Below are positions 51,951 to 61,986 of a DNA stretch of 64,000 nt, piece after piece (position 1 is the first letter of the stretch; every line of letters begins with the position of its first letter). The stretch comes from Rebecca billardiae RCC1528. Its lineage: Eukaryota > Haptophyta. The notes under the pieces were generated by a model, which made no database searches, was not told the origin of the DNA, and saw only the letters and a program-made list of their open reading frames with translations. The stretch spans positions 930,001-994,000 of the forward strand of contig OZ251245.1 in assembly GCA_965240325.2 (NCBI GenBank), in the 5' to 3' direction. A program made the translations under genes and the position numbers.

Positions 51951-52783
51951 TCATTCCTTCGACGTAAGCACGAAGAGCCCCATCAGCCCGACCAGGCAGT
52001 ACTTGAGCAGTGGGTAGTCGTTCATGATGATGGTGACCATGCCGATGTAGGGTAAGTATCTATCGGCACCGAGCAGCCGCGCATGCACGCGCACGGCGGC
52101 GCGCGCACGCACCGCGCGCATGAGTGCGCGGCGTGGAGTGCGCGGCGGTGGCGCGCTCAGCGCGGCGGGCCCAGCGCCCTTCGCGCCCGCCGCAGCCCGC
52201 CACCACGCCGCGCCGCGCATCCGCCTTCCCCCCCGCGCGCGCACCCTTTCGCCCGGCCTATGATATGCTCCTTATTAATCCACGACTGGCCTGAGGCGTA
52301 GAGCCCGCGGTCGTCGACCGAGTTGTTGTCGCCTTTTGTGAGGATGTCGACGACGCCGCTCGGCTTCTCGTGCACCTTGATCACGCGGTGCACGATCGGA
52401 ATATCTCTGTCCGCCACCTTGAAGACCACGATGTCTCCTGCCCGGAACGCGGAGTAGCCCATGTGCAGAAACAGAATGTCTCCCCTGTGGAACGCCGGCT
52501 CCATCGAGCCCGAGAGCACGACGACGACGGGGCTCTCCGACTCGGTGAGCACCATCAGCGATTTCCAGATCATCAGCGCCGAGCACACGATCATGCACAG
52601 GTTGAGCACCTGGTGCGCGAGCTGCGGGCAGGCGAGCCGCCGACGGACGCGGCGCACGGCGCGCGGCGCGCATCAGCCGCGGCGCCGCGAGAGCTGGCAC
52701 CGTCGAGTCCGCGCGGCGCCGGCGCGTACAGTGCGCGGCCGCATCTCTTTCAGCTGGTAGTACATATCCGTGAACATCTCCAT
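51951..52783 (-). CDS. SEC11: Signal peptidase complex catalytic subunit SEC11, three exons
   Basis: Model on the minus strand: exon 1 52783-52730, exon 2 52621-52245, exon 3 52059-51951. Introns begin GTACGC and GTGCGC and end CAG and TAG. The joined CDS is 540 nt, 179 residues, the usual SEC11 length. An N-terminal amphipathic segment ([14 protein letters not shown]) precedes the membrane anchor (about 22-44). The S26 peptidase motifs are [12 protein letters not shown] with catalytic Ser57, [10 protein letters not shown] with His96, and KGDNNSVDD (114-122) with the acidic residues. The exon 2-3 junction rebuilds [15 protein letters not shown], matching the family, and the C-terminal membrane helix is [10 protein letters not shown]. 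It cleaves signal peptides in the ER membrane. Confidence 0.92.
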
Positions 52784-52855
52784 CGCTGCGGCTCGGCCAC
52801 CCTGCCGGTGCGCGGCGGGAGACCTGGCGGCCGCGTGGCACGCGAAACAAGGACG
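52784..52855. promoter_or_regulatory. Probable shared promoter between SEC11 and the WD40 gene
   Basis: Only 72 bp (147 bp if the second ATG is used) separate the two divergent start codons, so any core promoter must be shared or overlapping. I see no TATA box. Confidence 0.4.
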
Positions 52856-54422
52856 ATGGCGGGGCCGCCAGGCGAGCAGCGACGAGCACGCAGCAGCACA
52901 GCTCCGGTCGTCGTCAGTGACCCGAGCAGCATGGCGGCTGCCTCGCCCGCCGGCGTGGTGGTGGCGCAGGCATGGGCCGCGGTGGACTGCAGCGACCACA
53001 TCGAGTGCGCGCTGCTGTCGCGCGACGAGCGGCTCGTCTGCCTGGGCTCGGCCGGCGGCGAGATCCTCGTCGTGGACGCCGAGGCTGGCACCGTCGTCAA
53101 GGCCCTGCAGGCGCACGCGGGCGGGACGCTCGCCATGTGCCTCACGCCTGACGGCCGGCTGGTCTCGGGGGGCGAGGACAGCTGCGTGCGGCTGCACTCG
53201 CTCGAGACGCTCGAGCCCATCGGCCAGCTCCGCGTCGAGGCCGTCGCCGGCGTGAACTGCCCGACGGGCACGTGGGTGAGCGCGGTCGCGTGCGCGCACA
53301 ACCATGCGCGCGTCGCCGCTGGCGCCGGGCAGACGATTGTCGTTGCGGACGTGGACAGCGGCGCATTCGGGGCGGGGGGCGCGGCCGGCGTGCCTGGAGG
53401 CTTCATCCAGTCCCTCGGCCCGCTCGAGCGCGCGGTCGACTGCCTCGCCTTCATGCCAGACGGCACGCTGTGCTCATGCGGGTACGGAGGTGTCACGTTG
53501 TGGCGAGCGGCCGGCGCGGGCGCGCCGGCCGGCGGCGGCGCCGCCGATGGCCCGTTGGAGCGCGTGCCGCGGTTGGCGAAGACGTACCACGTGGGCACGG
53601 AGGGCACGACGCTCGGGTACAAGGGCTGGCTCCTCAGCCTCGCGCCCGCGCCGAGCGGCGAGTGGATCGCCTCCGGCTGCTCAGACAACACGGTCCGGCT
53701 GTGGCGCGTCGCCTCCGGCCAAGACTTCAAGTGCGGAGGTGCGGCGCGCGCGGCGCGCGCGTGGCGGCCCCGCGCCACGCCGCGCCGAGAACCCCGCGCC
53801 CCCCCCTCCGCCGCGCAGGCTACTCCACCAAGATCAGCTGCGTGCTCTGGGACCCCTCCGGCAGCCTGTGCGCCACCTCAGGCTCCAACCAGGCCACTCT
53901 GTGGGACTTCAGCCAGGGCAGCCCGGCAGGGACCGCGCCGATCGCGTGCGTCGGGCAGCGCGCGCTGGTCACGGCCCTCGCGTTCCACCCGGCCGGCCGC
54001 CTCTTCGCCTCCGGCTCGGTCGATGGCTCGGTCAAGCTGTACGACGTGTGCTCGTACGAGCAGGGCAACCTGAGAGAGGGTGCGTGTGTGCGCGCGCTCA
54101 GCACGTGCGCGCCTGGAGGGAGTGCCGCCGTCGCGCGGCGGCGGCGCGAGCGGCGCGGCCGAGCCCGGCGGCTGAGGGGATGGCACCGTGCCTCTGCTCA
54201 GCAGCACCCTCTCCGCGCACCCTCCCGCCGCGTCGGCCTTCGCCCACACGCGCGCGCCCTCCAGGCCGGCCACACGTGTGCCACCCCCTCGCCAGCTTCA
54301 GCACGGCGAGCACCGTGGGCGACGGCGCGTGCGCAGTCGAGCGGCTCGTCTGGGCGCGCTCTGGCGTGCTCGTGGTCGCGTGCGCACACGGCCGGAGCTT
54401 CGCTCTGCGAGTGTCCTCGTGA
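52856..54422 (+). CDS. WD40-repeat protein, three exons
   Basis: Model: exon 1 52856-53738 (or from ATG 52931), intron 53739-53818 (GTGCGG...GCGCAG), exon 2 53819-54083, intron 54084-54293 or so ending CGCCAG at 54295, exon 3 54296-54422; 424 or 399 residues. The first junction joins GQDFKCG to GYSTKISCVLWD in the middle of a blade, which supports it. Visible repeats include CLTPDGRLVSGGEDSCVRLH, LAPAPSGEWIASGCSDNTVR, LWDPSGSLCATSGSNQATLW and FHPAGRLFASGSVDGSVKLY, consistent with a seven-blade propeller. The second donor is uncertain: GTGCGT at 54080 breaks the frame, GTGTGT at 54084 keeps it. The partner complex is unknown. Confidence 0.7.
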
Positions 54423-55471
54423 GCCCTCACGAGTCGTCATGAGCCGGCGCGCGGAAATTATCGTCGGTCGCGTCGTCATCGCGATCCGCGGATGTGGAGT
54501 CGACGTCGTGATCCGCGTGGGGTCGTGAACATCATTGGCACGCCAGTGTCCGGTGGCTCAGTGGCTCGGGCCTCGGCTCCGGGCTGCTGGCGACCGGCGC
54601 CACACTCGGGCCTGCCTGACCATATCGAATGCTGCCTTCGATCGGCTCGTCTGCTGCTGCTATCATCTCGTCAGTACACATATGTATATAATATGTATTA
54701 TATATATGTAACTCAATATATATATATATAATATATATAATACTGACAGTATAATTTTTATTTATATATATGGCTAATATGCATGCGCAGCACTCCAGCA
54801 GCGGCGCGACGGAGTGATCGGACGACGACGACGGCCGACGGAATAAGTATATATATATACATACTACCTACGATACCGAGTGCGGCCTGCGCGGGCCCAG
54901 CCCCGGGCCCAGCCCCAGGCCGGGCCCGCCCGGGGCCGGGCCCGCGGGCGGCCCGGCAAACCCCGCGATCGGGCCGCGCCGGCCCGGGGCCGGGGCGGCG
55001 GGCGACGCCGGCGACTCGCCGACGGGCCGCGTGAGCGGACAGAGCGGTCAGCGGTGAGTCTGCGGTGAGGCCGGGCCGGAGTAGCACTCCGCCACTCATC
55101 CGGAGTGGCGGCGAGTAGTTCGAAGCGCGCACTACAGTGGGTCAAGTTCGGTCGCACCCCGGCCGCCCGGCCGGGCAGGGCCGAGCCGCGCCGGGGCGGC
55201 GGCCGGTGCATAGGGAGGTGTGTGCATAGGCCATCGGACCAGCCCAGCAACGAGCGAGCGGGTCGCGACGGCGGAAGAGTACTGCGCCGATCGGTGTCGA
55301 CTGTCGAATGCAGCAGGGTACAGATGGTGGCCGCATCAGCCAGCAACGCACATGGATCATGCGCCGCCCGTCGAAGCCGATGGGAAGCCGGGGTACGTGT
55401 GCGGAGTGGACATGCCATGGCTGCGGGCACAGCGTGCGGCCATGGCGAGGCTCGAGAGTGCCCATGCGCGC
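54423..55471. other. No gene recognised
   Basis: Contains an AT-rich TATATA stretch at 54680-54870, then GGGCC/GGCCC-rich DNA at 54890-55070 like that at 34.1 kb and 57.0 kb. Short frames only. Confidence 0.45.
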
Positions 55472-56327
55472 TTACACAATGGCGATGAGCTCCACGTCGA
55501 AGATGAGCGTCGCCTGCGAGCACATGGCGACAGGAGGCGCAGGGCGCGTGCTGGTAACGAGCGGTCGGGCATGCGAGCGGCGGGCGTGCGTTGCGCGCGC
55601 GCAGGCGGCGCATGATGCGGCGAGGCGCGCGCACCTTGGGCGGGATGGGTCCCTGGCCGCCATCACCGTAGGCCAGGTCGCTCGGGATCGTGAGCTTCGC
55701 CTTGCCGCCGGGCTTCATCATCTGCAGCCCCTCCGTCCACCCCTTAATCACCTGGCCGAGCGGGAACTCAATCGGCTCGCCGCGAGCGATGGACGAGTCG
55801 AAGACGGTGCCGTCGACGAGGCGGCCCTCGTAGTGCACGCGCACGGTGCTCGCGGCGGTGGGCGACTCGCCCGAGCCCGCCGCCACCTCCTTGTACACCA
55901 GGCCCGTGAGCGTCTTCTGCGCGCCCGCCTCCGCGGCCGCGGCGGTCAGCGCCTCAGCGCCCTCAGAAGCCGCCTTCTCTGCCATCACGGCCTGCTTGGC
56001 CTGCAGGAGTGCGGCGGCGCTCTGCGCGTAGGCGTTCACGTCGATGGAGATGCTGTCCGTCAGCGCGTCCTTCATGCCCATGAACAGCGTGTCCAGCTCC
56101 GACGCCTCGAGGCACTTGAGGTCGCCCAGCTGCCGCCCGATGTTCGCGCCGAGCGTGTAGAGCGACTTGGCGTCGTCGGTGTCGAGCGAGGACGCGCGGA
56201 TGCCCGAGGAGCCGAAGCGCCTGATCGCGCCGCCACGCAGGGCGGACGCCGCGACCGTGCGGCCCGCCGACATGCGCGCCGCGTGCGAGAAGATGGAGAC
56301 GCACATCGTCGCAGCGAGCACCGACAT
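55472..56327 (-). CDS. FKBP-type peptidyl-prolyl isomerase with N-terminal dimerisation domain, two exons
   Basis: Exons 56327-55635 and 55513-55472, intron GTGCGC...TCGCAG (121 bp, phase 0); 244 residues from the ATG at 56327. The leader [15 protein letters not shown] plus a basic Ser/Ala-rich segment to about 45 suggests plastid or organelle targeting. Residues 47-135 resemble the helical FKBP_N domain of Mip/FkpA proteins ([16 protein letters not shown]). Residues 155-244 are the isomerase domain, with [16 protein letters not shown] (Tyr166, Phe176, Asp177), [16 protein letters not shown] and [11 protein letters not shown] (Tyr220). The second exon adds the last strand, [13 protein letters not shown]; without splicing the domain is truncated into Arg-rich nonsense. 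Confidence 0.87.
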
Positions 56328-56533
56328 CGCGCGCGCTTTCGGCGACACGCGTCTTCGGCTCCTCAGTGTGGTTTCGTCGCGAACGTTTCGCAGGGCCGGA
56401 CACACGTGAAGCCAAGCCACCGGACTTACGCGGCCGCGGCGGGCGGCCGGGCCCGAGTACTGGACGTGGTCGTGGGACTCGTTGGCAGCGAGCGCAACTG
56501 GGCCTCACTGGGAGGAGCAGGTGCAGAGGGTCC

Positions 56534-56719
56534 ATGGGATCGGCCTGCAGCCACGGGAGTAGAGGCGAAATCTGCCGGTCGTGTGAAAAGGGTCGCATCA
56601 AGCTCAACTACGTCTACGTCGAGTACGGCGACGGACGCACAGACTACCGCCGGCAGGAATCGTGCACGAGGTGTACGTATCGTGGTGACTTCCGGTGTGA
56701 GCCTTTCGAGATGAGATGA
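56534..56719 (+). CDS. Possible small Cys-pair protein
   Basis: 61 codons from an ATG at 56534. Contains ICRSCEKGRIKLNYVYVEYG, then SCTRCTYRGDFRC: two CxxC pairs separated by about 23 residues, a spacing compatible with a zinc ribbon. There is no recognised family, the position in the region upstream of the FKBP gene is ordinary, and chance is possible. Confidence 0.25.
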   Translation: MGSACSHGSRGEICRSCEKGRIKLNYVYVEYGDGRTDYRRQESCTRCTYRGDFRCEPFEMR

Positions 56720-57297
56720 TGCATCCGCGGCCCCAGCTCGCGCTCACGTCGGTGGGAATGCGGCGGCGCACGCGCCGGGCTGCTGGAGGTCACGCAGAGT
56801 CTGAGTCGCCACGGCACGAGGAGCCGGCGTGCGAACAGGCTGATATCGCACGGGAGATGTGGTTGGCGTTGAGTTCGCTACAGCGAGCGCCAGCGCTCAG
56901 ACTGCTGCATGCTACACCGCTGAGGACTGCGTCTCGTCTGAGGCTCGCCGCAGCAGCCAGCCCGCCACCGGTGCGCCGATGCGGCCGCGCCCGCGGGAGT
57001 CGGACTGAGACGGCCCGCGGCCGCCGGCCGGGCCCGGGGGCCGGGCGCGGGGCCTGACGGCAGCTGATGATGAACAGCACTACTGGCCACAGCGTCACCG
57101 CAGCTGAGACGGCCATGTGACATATCCGGTCCTGCACCCTCGCCCTCGACTGGGATCTGGGACCGTGCCCGTGACCGGTCGTGAGTCGTCCACGACCACG
57201 GCCAAGCGGATGCTCCAAGTTGAAAGTGGCAGACTGGTGAGCAAGTCCAAGCAGGTCAGCGCGACAGCGCCGGACTTTTTGAAATCCATTCATCAGC
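56720..57297. other. Intergenic, nothing recognised
   Basis: Upstream region of the formin gene. GGGCC-rich at 57020-57050. No gene is seen. Confidence 0.45.
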
Positions 57298-59439
57298 ATG
57301 GGTCTGCTCACGCTCACTCCGTCGGGCGAGCAGCTCGAGGGCGACGTCGTCGTCGGCCGCGCACCCGAGGCGTCGTTCCGGGTGAACAGGAAGGACGTGT
57401 CGCGCAAGCACTTTGAGATCGTCACGCAGCACGGCGAGCAGGCGTACGTGCAGGTCTTCAAGGCGGGCTCGACTACGCTCAACGGCGCAGCGCTGCCAGT
57501 CGGGCGGTCCGACGTCGGCGCGGGCGATGTGATCTCGCTCAAGTCCTTCTCGCCCACGGCGGAGAACAAGATCCGCCACTTTGACTTTGCGCTGCGCGAC
57601 GCCGCCGCCGCGCAGCCCGCGCCGCGACCGCGCGGCTCGAGCGGTGAGAATTCGACGGCCGTCGCCAACATGGCCGGCCTCGCCGCCGCCGCCGCTGCGC
57701 AGGGCATGGCCGCGGCGCTGCGCAGGCAGTCGGCGCCGGCGGCAGCGTCCCCGGTGCGGCCGAGCCCTGCGGGCAGCCTGCCGCCCCCGGCCGCGCCTCT
57801 GGCTCCCACGATGCTGCCCGAGCCGCCGTCGACGTTGCCGCCGCCGCTGCTGCCGACGCCATTCGGCAGCGCGCCCGTGGCTCGGCCGCTGGCGTGTGCA
57901 GCCGCTCCCGCCATCGAGGTGCCAGCGACAGCGCCACCGGCGCCTATGGCCCCGCCACCGCCGCCTCCACCACCACCGCCGCCACCACCGCCGCCCAGCG
58001 CGCCACCGCCGCCGCCGCCGCCGCCGCCGCCCGGCCGCGCGACGCGCAGCGCTCGCGCCACCGGCTCGGCAGCGGCGGACCCGTCGGCTCCCAAGCTCAA
58101 GCCGCTGGTCTGGACCAAGCTGCCGAAGAACCGGCTGAAGGGCACGGTGTGGCTGGCGATCGAGGGCGGGGCAGGCGGCGCGCGGGGGCCGAGTGCGGAC
58201 GTCGACGAGGCCGAGCTCGAGCGCCTCTTCGCCGCGGCCGCGCCGGCCCTGACGAGCGGCCGCGGCGCGCTCGGCGCCGCCCCGGGCGTCAGCTCTGGGC
58301 GCGGCGGCGGAGTGCTGCGGGTGCTCGACGCCAAGCGCGCGAACAACCTCGCGATCATCCTCGCGCGGCTGAAGCTGCCGGTGCGCGAGATGCGCGCGGC
58401 GGTGCTCGAGCTCGACGAGGAGCGCCTCACCCACGAGCACGTCGCCTCGCTGCTCAAGGCCATCCCCTCCGCGCAGGAGGTTGAGAATGTTCTCGTCGCG
58501 CTCGAGAGCGCGGCCGGCGGCGGCGCGCAGCAGCAGCCGACTCCGGCGCTCGGCGAGGCGGAGCGGTTCGTCAAGGAGGTGGGCACGATCCCGCGGCTGC
58601 GCGAGCGCCTCGAGTCGCTGCACTACAAGCAGCGCTTCGCCGCCGAGATGCAGTCGCTCGCGCGCAACGCGATGGACGTGTCGGTCGCGTGCGACGAGCT
58701 CAGAGAGGCGAGCCTGCTGCGCGCGCTGCTCGCGTTGGTGCTGCGCGCGGGCAACACGCTCAACCGCGGCACGTTCCGGGGCGGCGCGCAGGGCGTGGGG
58801 CTGGAGTGCGTGGGCAGGCTGCACGAGGTGAAGGCGGGCGCGGGCGGGGCGGGCGCCACGCCCGACCTGCTCTGCTACTGCCTGCGCGTGCTCGGCGCGA
58901 CGCTGTCGCCCGCCGGCGCGGCAGACGGCTCATCGGCGGATGAGCCGAGTGCACACGTGCGCGCCGCCGCAGACGCGCTCGTCGCTGAGCTCAGCGGCGC
59001 GCGCGCGGCGGCGCGCGTGTGCGCGAGCGCGCTCGGCGAGGACGTCGACGCGTTCGCGCGCGGGTTCGACGAGGTGCAGGCCGAGCTCACCCTCGCGCAG
59101 CAGCAGGCGCGCAAGGGCGCCAAGCTCGGCGCGGACGAGGCGGCGGCGGCCGAGCAGTTTGTGCGCGGCATGGCCAACTTTTGCGCGAGCGCCGGGCGGC
59201 AGGTGGGCGAGCTGCGCGAGGAGCTCAAGCGGATGGAGGCGGAGTTCGACGACGTGCGCGTCTTCTTCGGCGAGGCCGAGGGCGTCACCGTCTCCGACTT
59301 CTTCTCGCGCCTCGCCGCCTTCGTCGGGCAGCTCGAGGCCGTGAGCCTGCGCTTTGCGCCGGCGGCGCCGGCGCCTGCAGCCAACTCGGCAGGGCCGGGC
59401 GGCGCCAGCGCGCCCGCCAAGCGTCAGCGCATGCGCTGA
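57298..59439 (+). CDS. Formin with N-terminal FHA domain (FHA-FH1-FH2)
   Basis: 713 residues from an ATG at 57298, single exon. Residues 1-105 form a forkhead-associated phosphothreonine-binding domain: VVVGRAPEASF with Gly20-Arg21, the core VSRKHFEIV (34-42) and LNG (61-63). Residues 150-245 are Pro-rich, ending in uninterrupted poly-Pro (FH1, the profilin-actin binding tract). FH2 runs from about 266 (KLKPLVWTKLP) to about 690, with LDAKRANNLAIILARLKLPV (344-362, the actin-binding knob helix), SLHYKQRF and the LRAGNTLNRG signature (483-492). A C-terminal basic tail follows. The protein should nucleate and elongate actin filaments, with the FHA domain possibly directing it to a phosphorylated partner. 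The FHA partner and regulation are inference. No GBD/FH3 regulatory domain is present. Confidence 0.9.
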   Translation: MGLLTLTPSGEQLEGDVVVGRAPEASFRVNRKDVSRKHFEIVTQHGEQAYVQVFKAGSTTLNGAALPVGRSDVGAGDVISLKSFSPTAENKIRHFDFALRDAAAAQPAPRPRGSSGENSTAVANMAGLAAAAAAQGMAAALRRQSAPAAASPVRPSPAGSLPPPAAPLAPTMLPEPPSTLPPPLLPTPFGSAPVARPLACAAAPAIEVPATAPPAPMAPPPPPPPPPPPPPPPSAPPPPPPPPPPGRATRSARATGSAAADPSAPKLKPLVWTKLPKNRLKGTVWLAIEGGAGGARGPSADVDEAELERLFAAAAPALTSGRGALGAAPGVSSGRGGGVLRVLDAKRANNLAIILARLKLPVREMRAAVLELDEERLTHEHVASLLKAIPSAQEVENVLVALESAAGGGAQQQPTPALGEAERFVKEVGTIPRLRERLESLHYKQRFAAEMQSLARNAMDVSVACDELREASLLRALLALVLRAGNTLNRGTFRGGAQGVGLECVGRLHEVKAGAGGAGATPDLLCYCLRVLGATLSPAGAADGSSADEPSAHVRAAADALVAELSGARAAARVCASALGEDVDAFARGFDEVQAELTLAQQQARKGAKLGADEAAAAEQFVRGMANFCASAGRQVGELREELKRMEAEFDDVRVFFGEAEGVTVSDFFSRLAAFVGQLEAVSLRFAPAAPAPAANSAGPGGASAPAKRQRMR

Positions 59440-59645
59440 CGCCGCCCTCTGCGCAGTCCGATGTCTCTCTAGCTCTATTGATCGCAAAGTGACTTAGTGA
59501 CTGACAGACTAGGGCCTCAAACGAGTCGTGTTTATTAATATTATTATTCTATTATAATTTCTAATATTCTAATAATAATGATATATATATATACATAACT
59601 ATACTCTGCTAGATCTATCTAGACGATATATGAATTTATATATCA
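59440..59645. other. AT-rich spacer between convergent genes
   Basis: Strongly AT-rich (ATTATTATTCTATTATAATT and TATATATATA strings), between the 3-prime ends of the formin and malic-enzyme genes. Probably holds both transcript ends. Confidence 0.5.
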
Positions 59646-61523
59646 TCACTTGGCAGCATCGGCGCCCTCAACCTGTCCCTCGGCCTCGGCCTCGGGCTCG
59701 GCGACGGCGTCGTCAGCGATAGCAGCCGACGCCGCATCCGCGCCCTGCGCGTCAGCGGTGGCGCTCATGCGCATGGCTTGTGCACCGCCCAGCACGCTGG
59801 TGGGCACGACGAAGCCCGTCTGTCCCGGCACCGGTGTCTTGCCCTGGTGGTGCGGCGGCGACCACATGTGCTCGACGACGTAGGAGAGGTACGTCTCGCC
59901 GTCGGGCAGCTCAAAGTCGGAGAGGCCGCTGTGCACCGCCACCTCCATCACGCGCGCCGCGACGCGCGCCGAGATGGTGAGCAGGTCGTTGAGCGGCGGG
60001 TAGAGCGCGCCCGAGCTGAGCTCGTGGTCCGTCACCATGTCCGCGAGGCTCTTCGCCGCCTCGATGAACATCTCGTCCGACACCTCGCTCGTCTCCGCGA
60101 GGAACGCGCCGAGCCCGACGCCGGGGAAGATGAACATGTTGTTGCCCTGCGCGGGCGTGTACGTCTGCTCGCCGATCGTGACGGGTGCGAACGGCGAGCC
60201 CGAGGCGAAGATGCAATTTCCATGCGTCCACTCGTACGCCTTGGTCGCGGAGATCTCGGCCTTGCTCGTCGGGTTGCTCAGCGGGCAGATGATCGGCCGC
60301 GCGCACGTCTTGAACATCAGCTCCACCTCGTTCTTGCCGAAGCTCTCGCCCGAGCCGGAGAGGCCCATCAGCACGTTGGGCTGCACGTGCTTGATCACGT
60401 TCAGCAGCTCCGTCGAGTCGGCGGCCTTGACGTCGTCGCGGAGGAACTCGAGCTTGTGCGGCGCGCGCTGGCGCATGGTCTCCACGTCCTCGCGGTCCGT
60501 CGTGAGCAGCCCCCGCGAGTCCATCATCCAGAACTGCTTGTGCGCCTTCTCGGTCGGCACGCCGAGCGAGACGAGCAAGGAGACGATCATCTGCGCGCAC
60601 CCGACCGCGGCCGAGCCCGCGCCGTAGAAGACGATGCGCGCGTCCTCGGGCTTGGTGCCCTGGATCTTGAGCGCGTTGATCAGCCCGCCGAGGATCACCG
60701 AGCCCGTGCCCTGGATGTCGTCGTTGAAGCAGCGCAGGCTGTGCCTGTAGTTGGCGAGCAGCGGCAGCGAGTGCCGCGTGGAGAAGTCCTCAAACTGCAC
60801 GACGCAGCTCGGCCACCTCGTCTGGACCGCGCTGAGGAACTCGTCGACGATGGCGTAGTACTCGTCGTCGGGCAGGCGCGGGTGGCGCGCGCCGATGTAC
60901 AGCGGGTCCGCCAGCAGCTCCTCGTTGTTCGTGCCCAGGTCGAGCGTCACCGGCAGCGCGTGCCGTGGGTTGAAGCCGCCGCCCGCGCAGTACAGCGCAA
61001 TCTTGCCGATCGGGATGCCCATGCCGTTGGCGCCCTGGTCGCCGAGGCCGAGGATGCGGCCGCCGTCGGTGACGACGACGATGTGCACGTCCTTGAGGGG
61101 CACGTTGTCCAGGACCTTCGCGATGCGCCCCTTGTCCGCCGCGGTGATGAAGACGCCGCGCGGCTTGCGCCACAGCTCGGAGAAGCGCTGGCACGCCTCG
61201 CCGACCGTCGGCGTGTAGATGATGGGCAGGCACTCGAGCAGGTTCTCCGCGACGAACTTGTAGAAGAGAGACGTCGAGTCGTCCTCGAGCTCGCGCAGGA
61301 ACACGTACTTCGAGATCGGCGTGGGCATCGAGTCGAACTGCAGCTTGGTGCGCGCGAGCTGCACGTCCGTCGACTCGATCGACGCCGGGAGCAGGCCGAC
61401 GAGGCGGTTGGCCTCGCGATCGAGGTGGTTGAACGCGGTGCCCCGGTTGCGGAAGCGGTCGCGCAGCAGGGCCCTGCCCGAGAGCGAGGCGGCGAGGAGC
61501 GTCAGGACGTGCGCGGCGTGCAT
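59646..61523 (-). CDS. Malic enzyme (oxaloacetate-decarboxylating, NADP type likely)
   Basis: 625 residues from the first true ATG at 61523; the longer frame to 61577 has no ATG. Residues 1-30 (MHAAHVLTLLAASLSGRALL, then Arg-rich) could be a mitochondrial or plastid presequence. The body is complete: NRGTAFNHLDREANRLVGLLP, IYTPTVGEACQRFS with catalytic Tyr103, DGGRILGLGDQGANGMGIPI followed by Lys174, the metal ligands FED (243-245) and RCFNDDIQGT (263-272), the nucleotide-binding VFYGAGSAAVGCAQ, and the C-terminal GNNMFIFPGVGLGA. It converts malate to pyruvate, CO2 and a reduced nicotinamide cofactor. The last 80 residues are an acidic, Ala-rich extension not found in most relatives. Cofactor choice is not certain from sequence alone. 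Confidence 0.93.
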   Translation of the reverse strand: MHAAHVLTLLAASLSGRALLRDRFRNRGTAFNHLDREANRLVGLLPASIESTDVQLARTKLQFDSMPTPISKYVFLRELEDDSTSLFYKFVAENLLECLPIIYTPTVGEACQRFSELWRKPRGVFITAADKGRIAKVLDNVPLKDVHIVVVTDGGRILGLGDQGANGMGIPIGKIALYCAGGGFNPRHALPVTLDLGTNNEELLADPLYIGARHPRLPDDEYYAIVDEFLSAVQTRWPSCVVQFEDFSTRHSLPLLANYRHSLRCFNDDIQGTGSVILGGLINALKIQGTKPEDARIVFYGAGSAAVGCAQMIVSLLVSLGVPTEKAHKQFWMMDSRGLLTTDREDVETMRQRAPHKLEFLRDDVKAADSTELLNVIKHVQPNVLMGLSGSGESFGKNEVELMFKTCARPIICPLSNPTSKAEISATKAYEWTHGNCIFASGSPFAPVTIGEQTYTPAQGNNMFIFPGVGLGAFLAETSEVSDEMFIEAAKSLADMVTDHELSSGALYPPLNDLLTISARVAARVMEVAVHSGLSDFELPDGETYLSYVVEHMWSPPHHQGKTPVPGQTGFVVPTSVLGGAQAMRMSATADAQGADAASAAIADDAVAEPEAEAEGQVEGADAAK

Positions 61524-61905
61524 CGTGTTGGCGGCGGCGGAGCGGACCGACGCGGACGGGTTCGGGCCACGCTCCAACGCAGGCTGTCCCTGGACCGTCG
61601 GCGGTGACGAAAGGGTATCTTACTCTCTTGCCGAGTTTGCTGGCACCAAAGGCGCTGATTGGCCCAGCCGCCTTGGTCCTATCATGGTGGCGAGCCCCGG
61701 TATGTCCCAGCCGGCCGAAAAAAAAGTCCTTCTCATCAGAACTCGACGCGGACTGTCGTCGTGTGTCGTCTGTAGTAATTCGTAGTACTAACTACTGAGT
61801 AGTATCTCAATAAATAAACATCTCGTCAGTCCGAGATTGCTGGGTAAAATGCTTGCAGTGGCGCGTTGCCGACTTGCCGCTGCCGCAGCGGCGCAGCCGG
61901 AAGAA
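61524..61905. other. Intergenic between divergent genes
   Basis: The left half of the 463-bp region between the malic-enzyme and sulfotransferase start codons. No motif is recognised. Confidence 0.45.
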
Positions 61906-61974
61906 CGGCCGCCCCGCGCTCGGAGGCACGCGCTCGAGAGCGCGCTCTGACACCACACGGGGAGGGTGCTGCAC
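61906..61974 (+). repeat. 69-bp block identical to 32322-32390
   Basis: Starts CGGCCGCCCCGCGCTCGGAG and ends GGGTGCTGCAC. Identical in both places and preceded in both by GGCGCGTTGCC some 35-45 bp upstream. Here it lies 12 bp before the sulfotransferase ATG, so it is probably promoter or leader sequence that was copied into the 32-kb element, or a dispersed repeat that landed here. Confidence 0.85.
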
Positions 61975-61986
61975 AGTACCCTCGGG

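Noticed and set aside
57539-58586. Gly/Ala-rich minus-strand frames opposite the formin FH1 region
   Set aside because: Antisense of a poly-Pro tract gives poly-Gly. No independent support.
59778-61607. 609-codon plus-strand frame opposite malic enzyme
   Set aside because: Antisense shadow. The minus strand is unambiguous malic enzyme.
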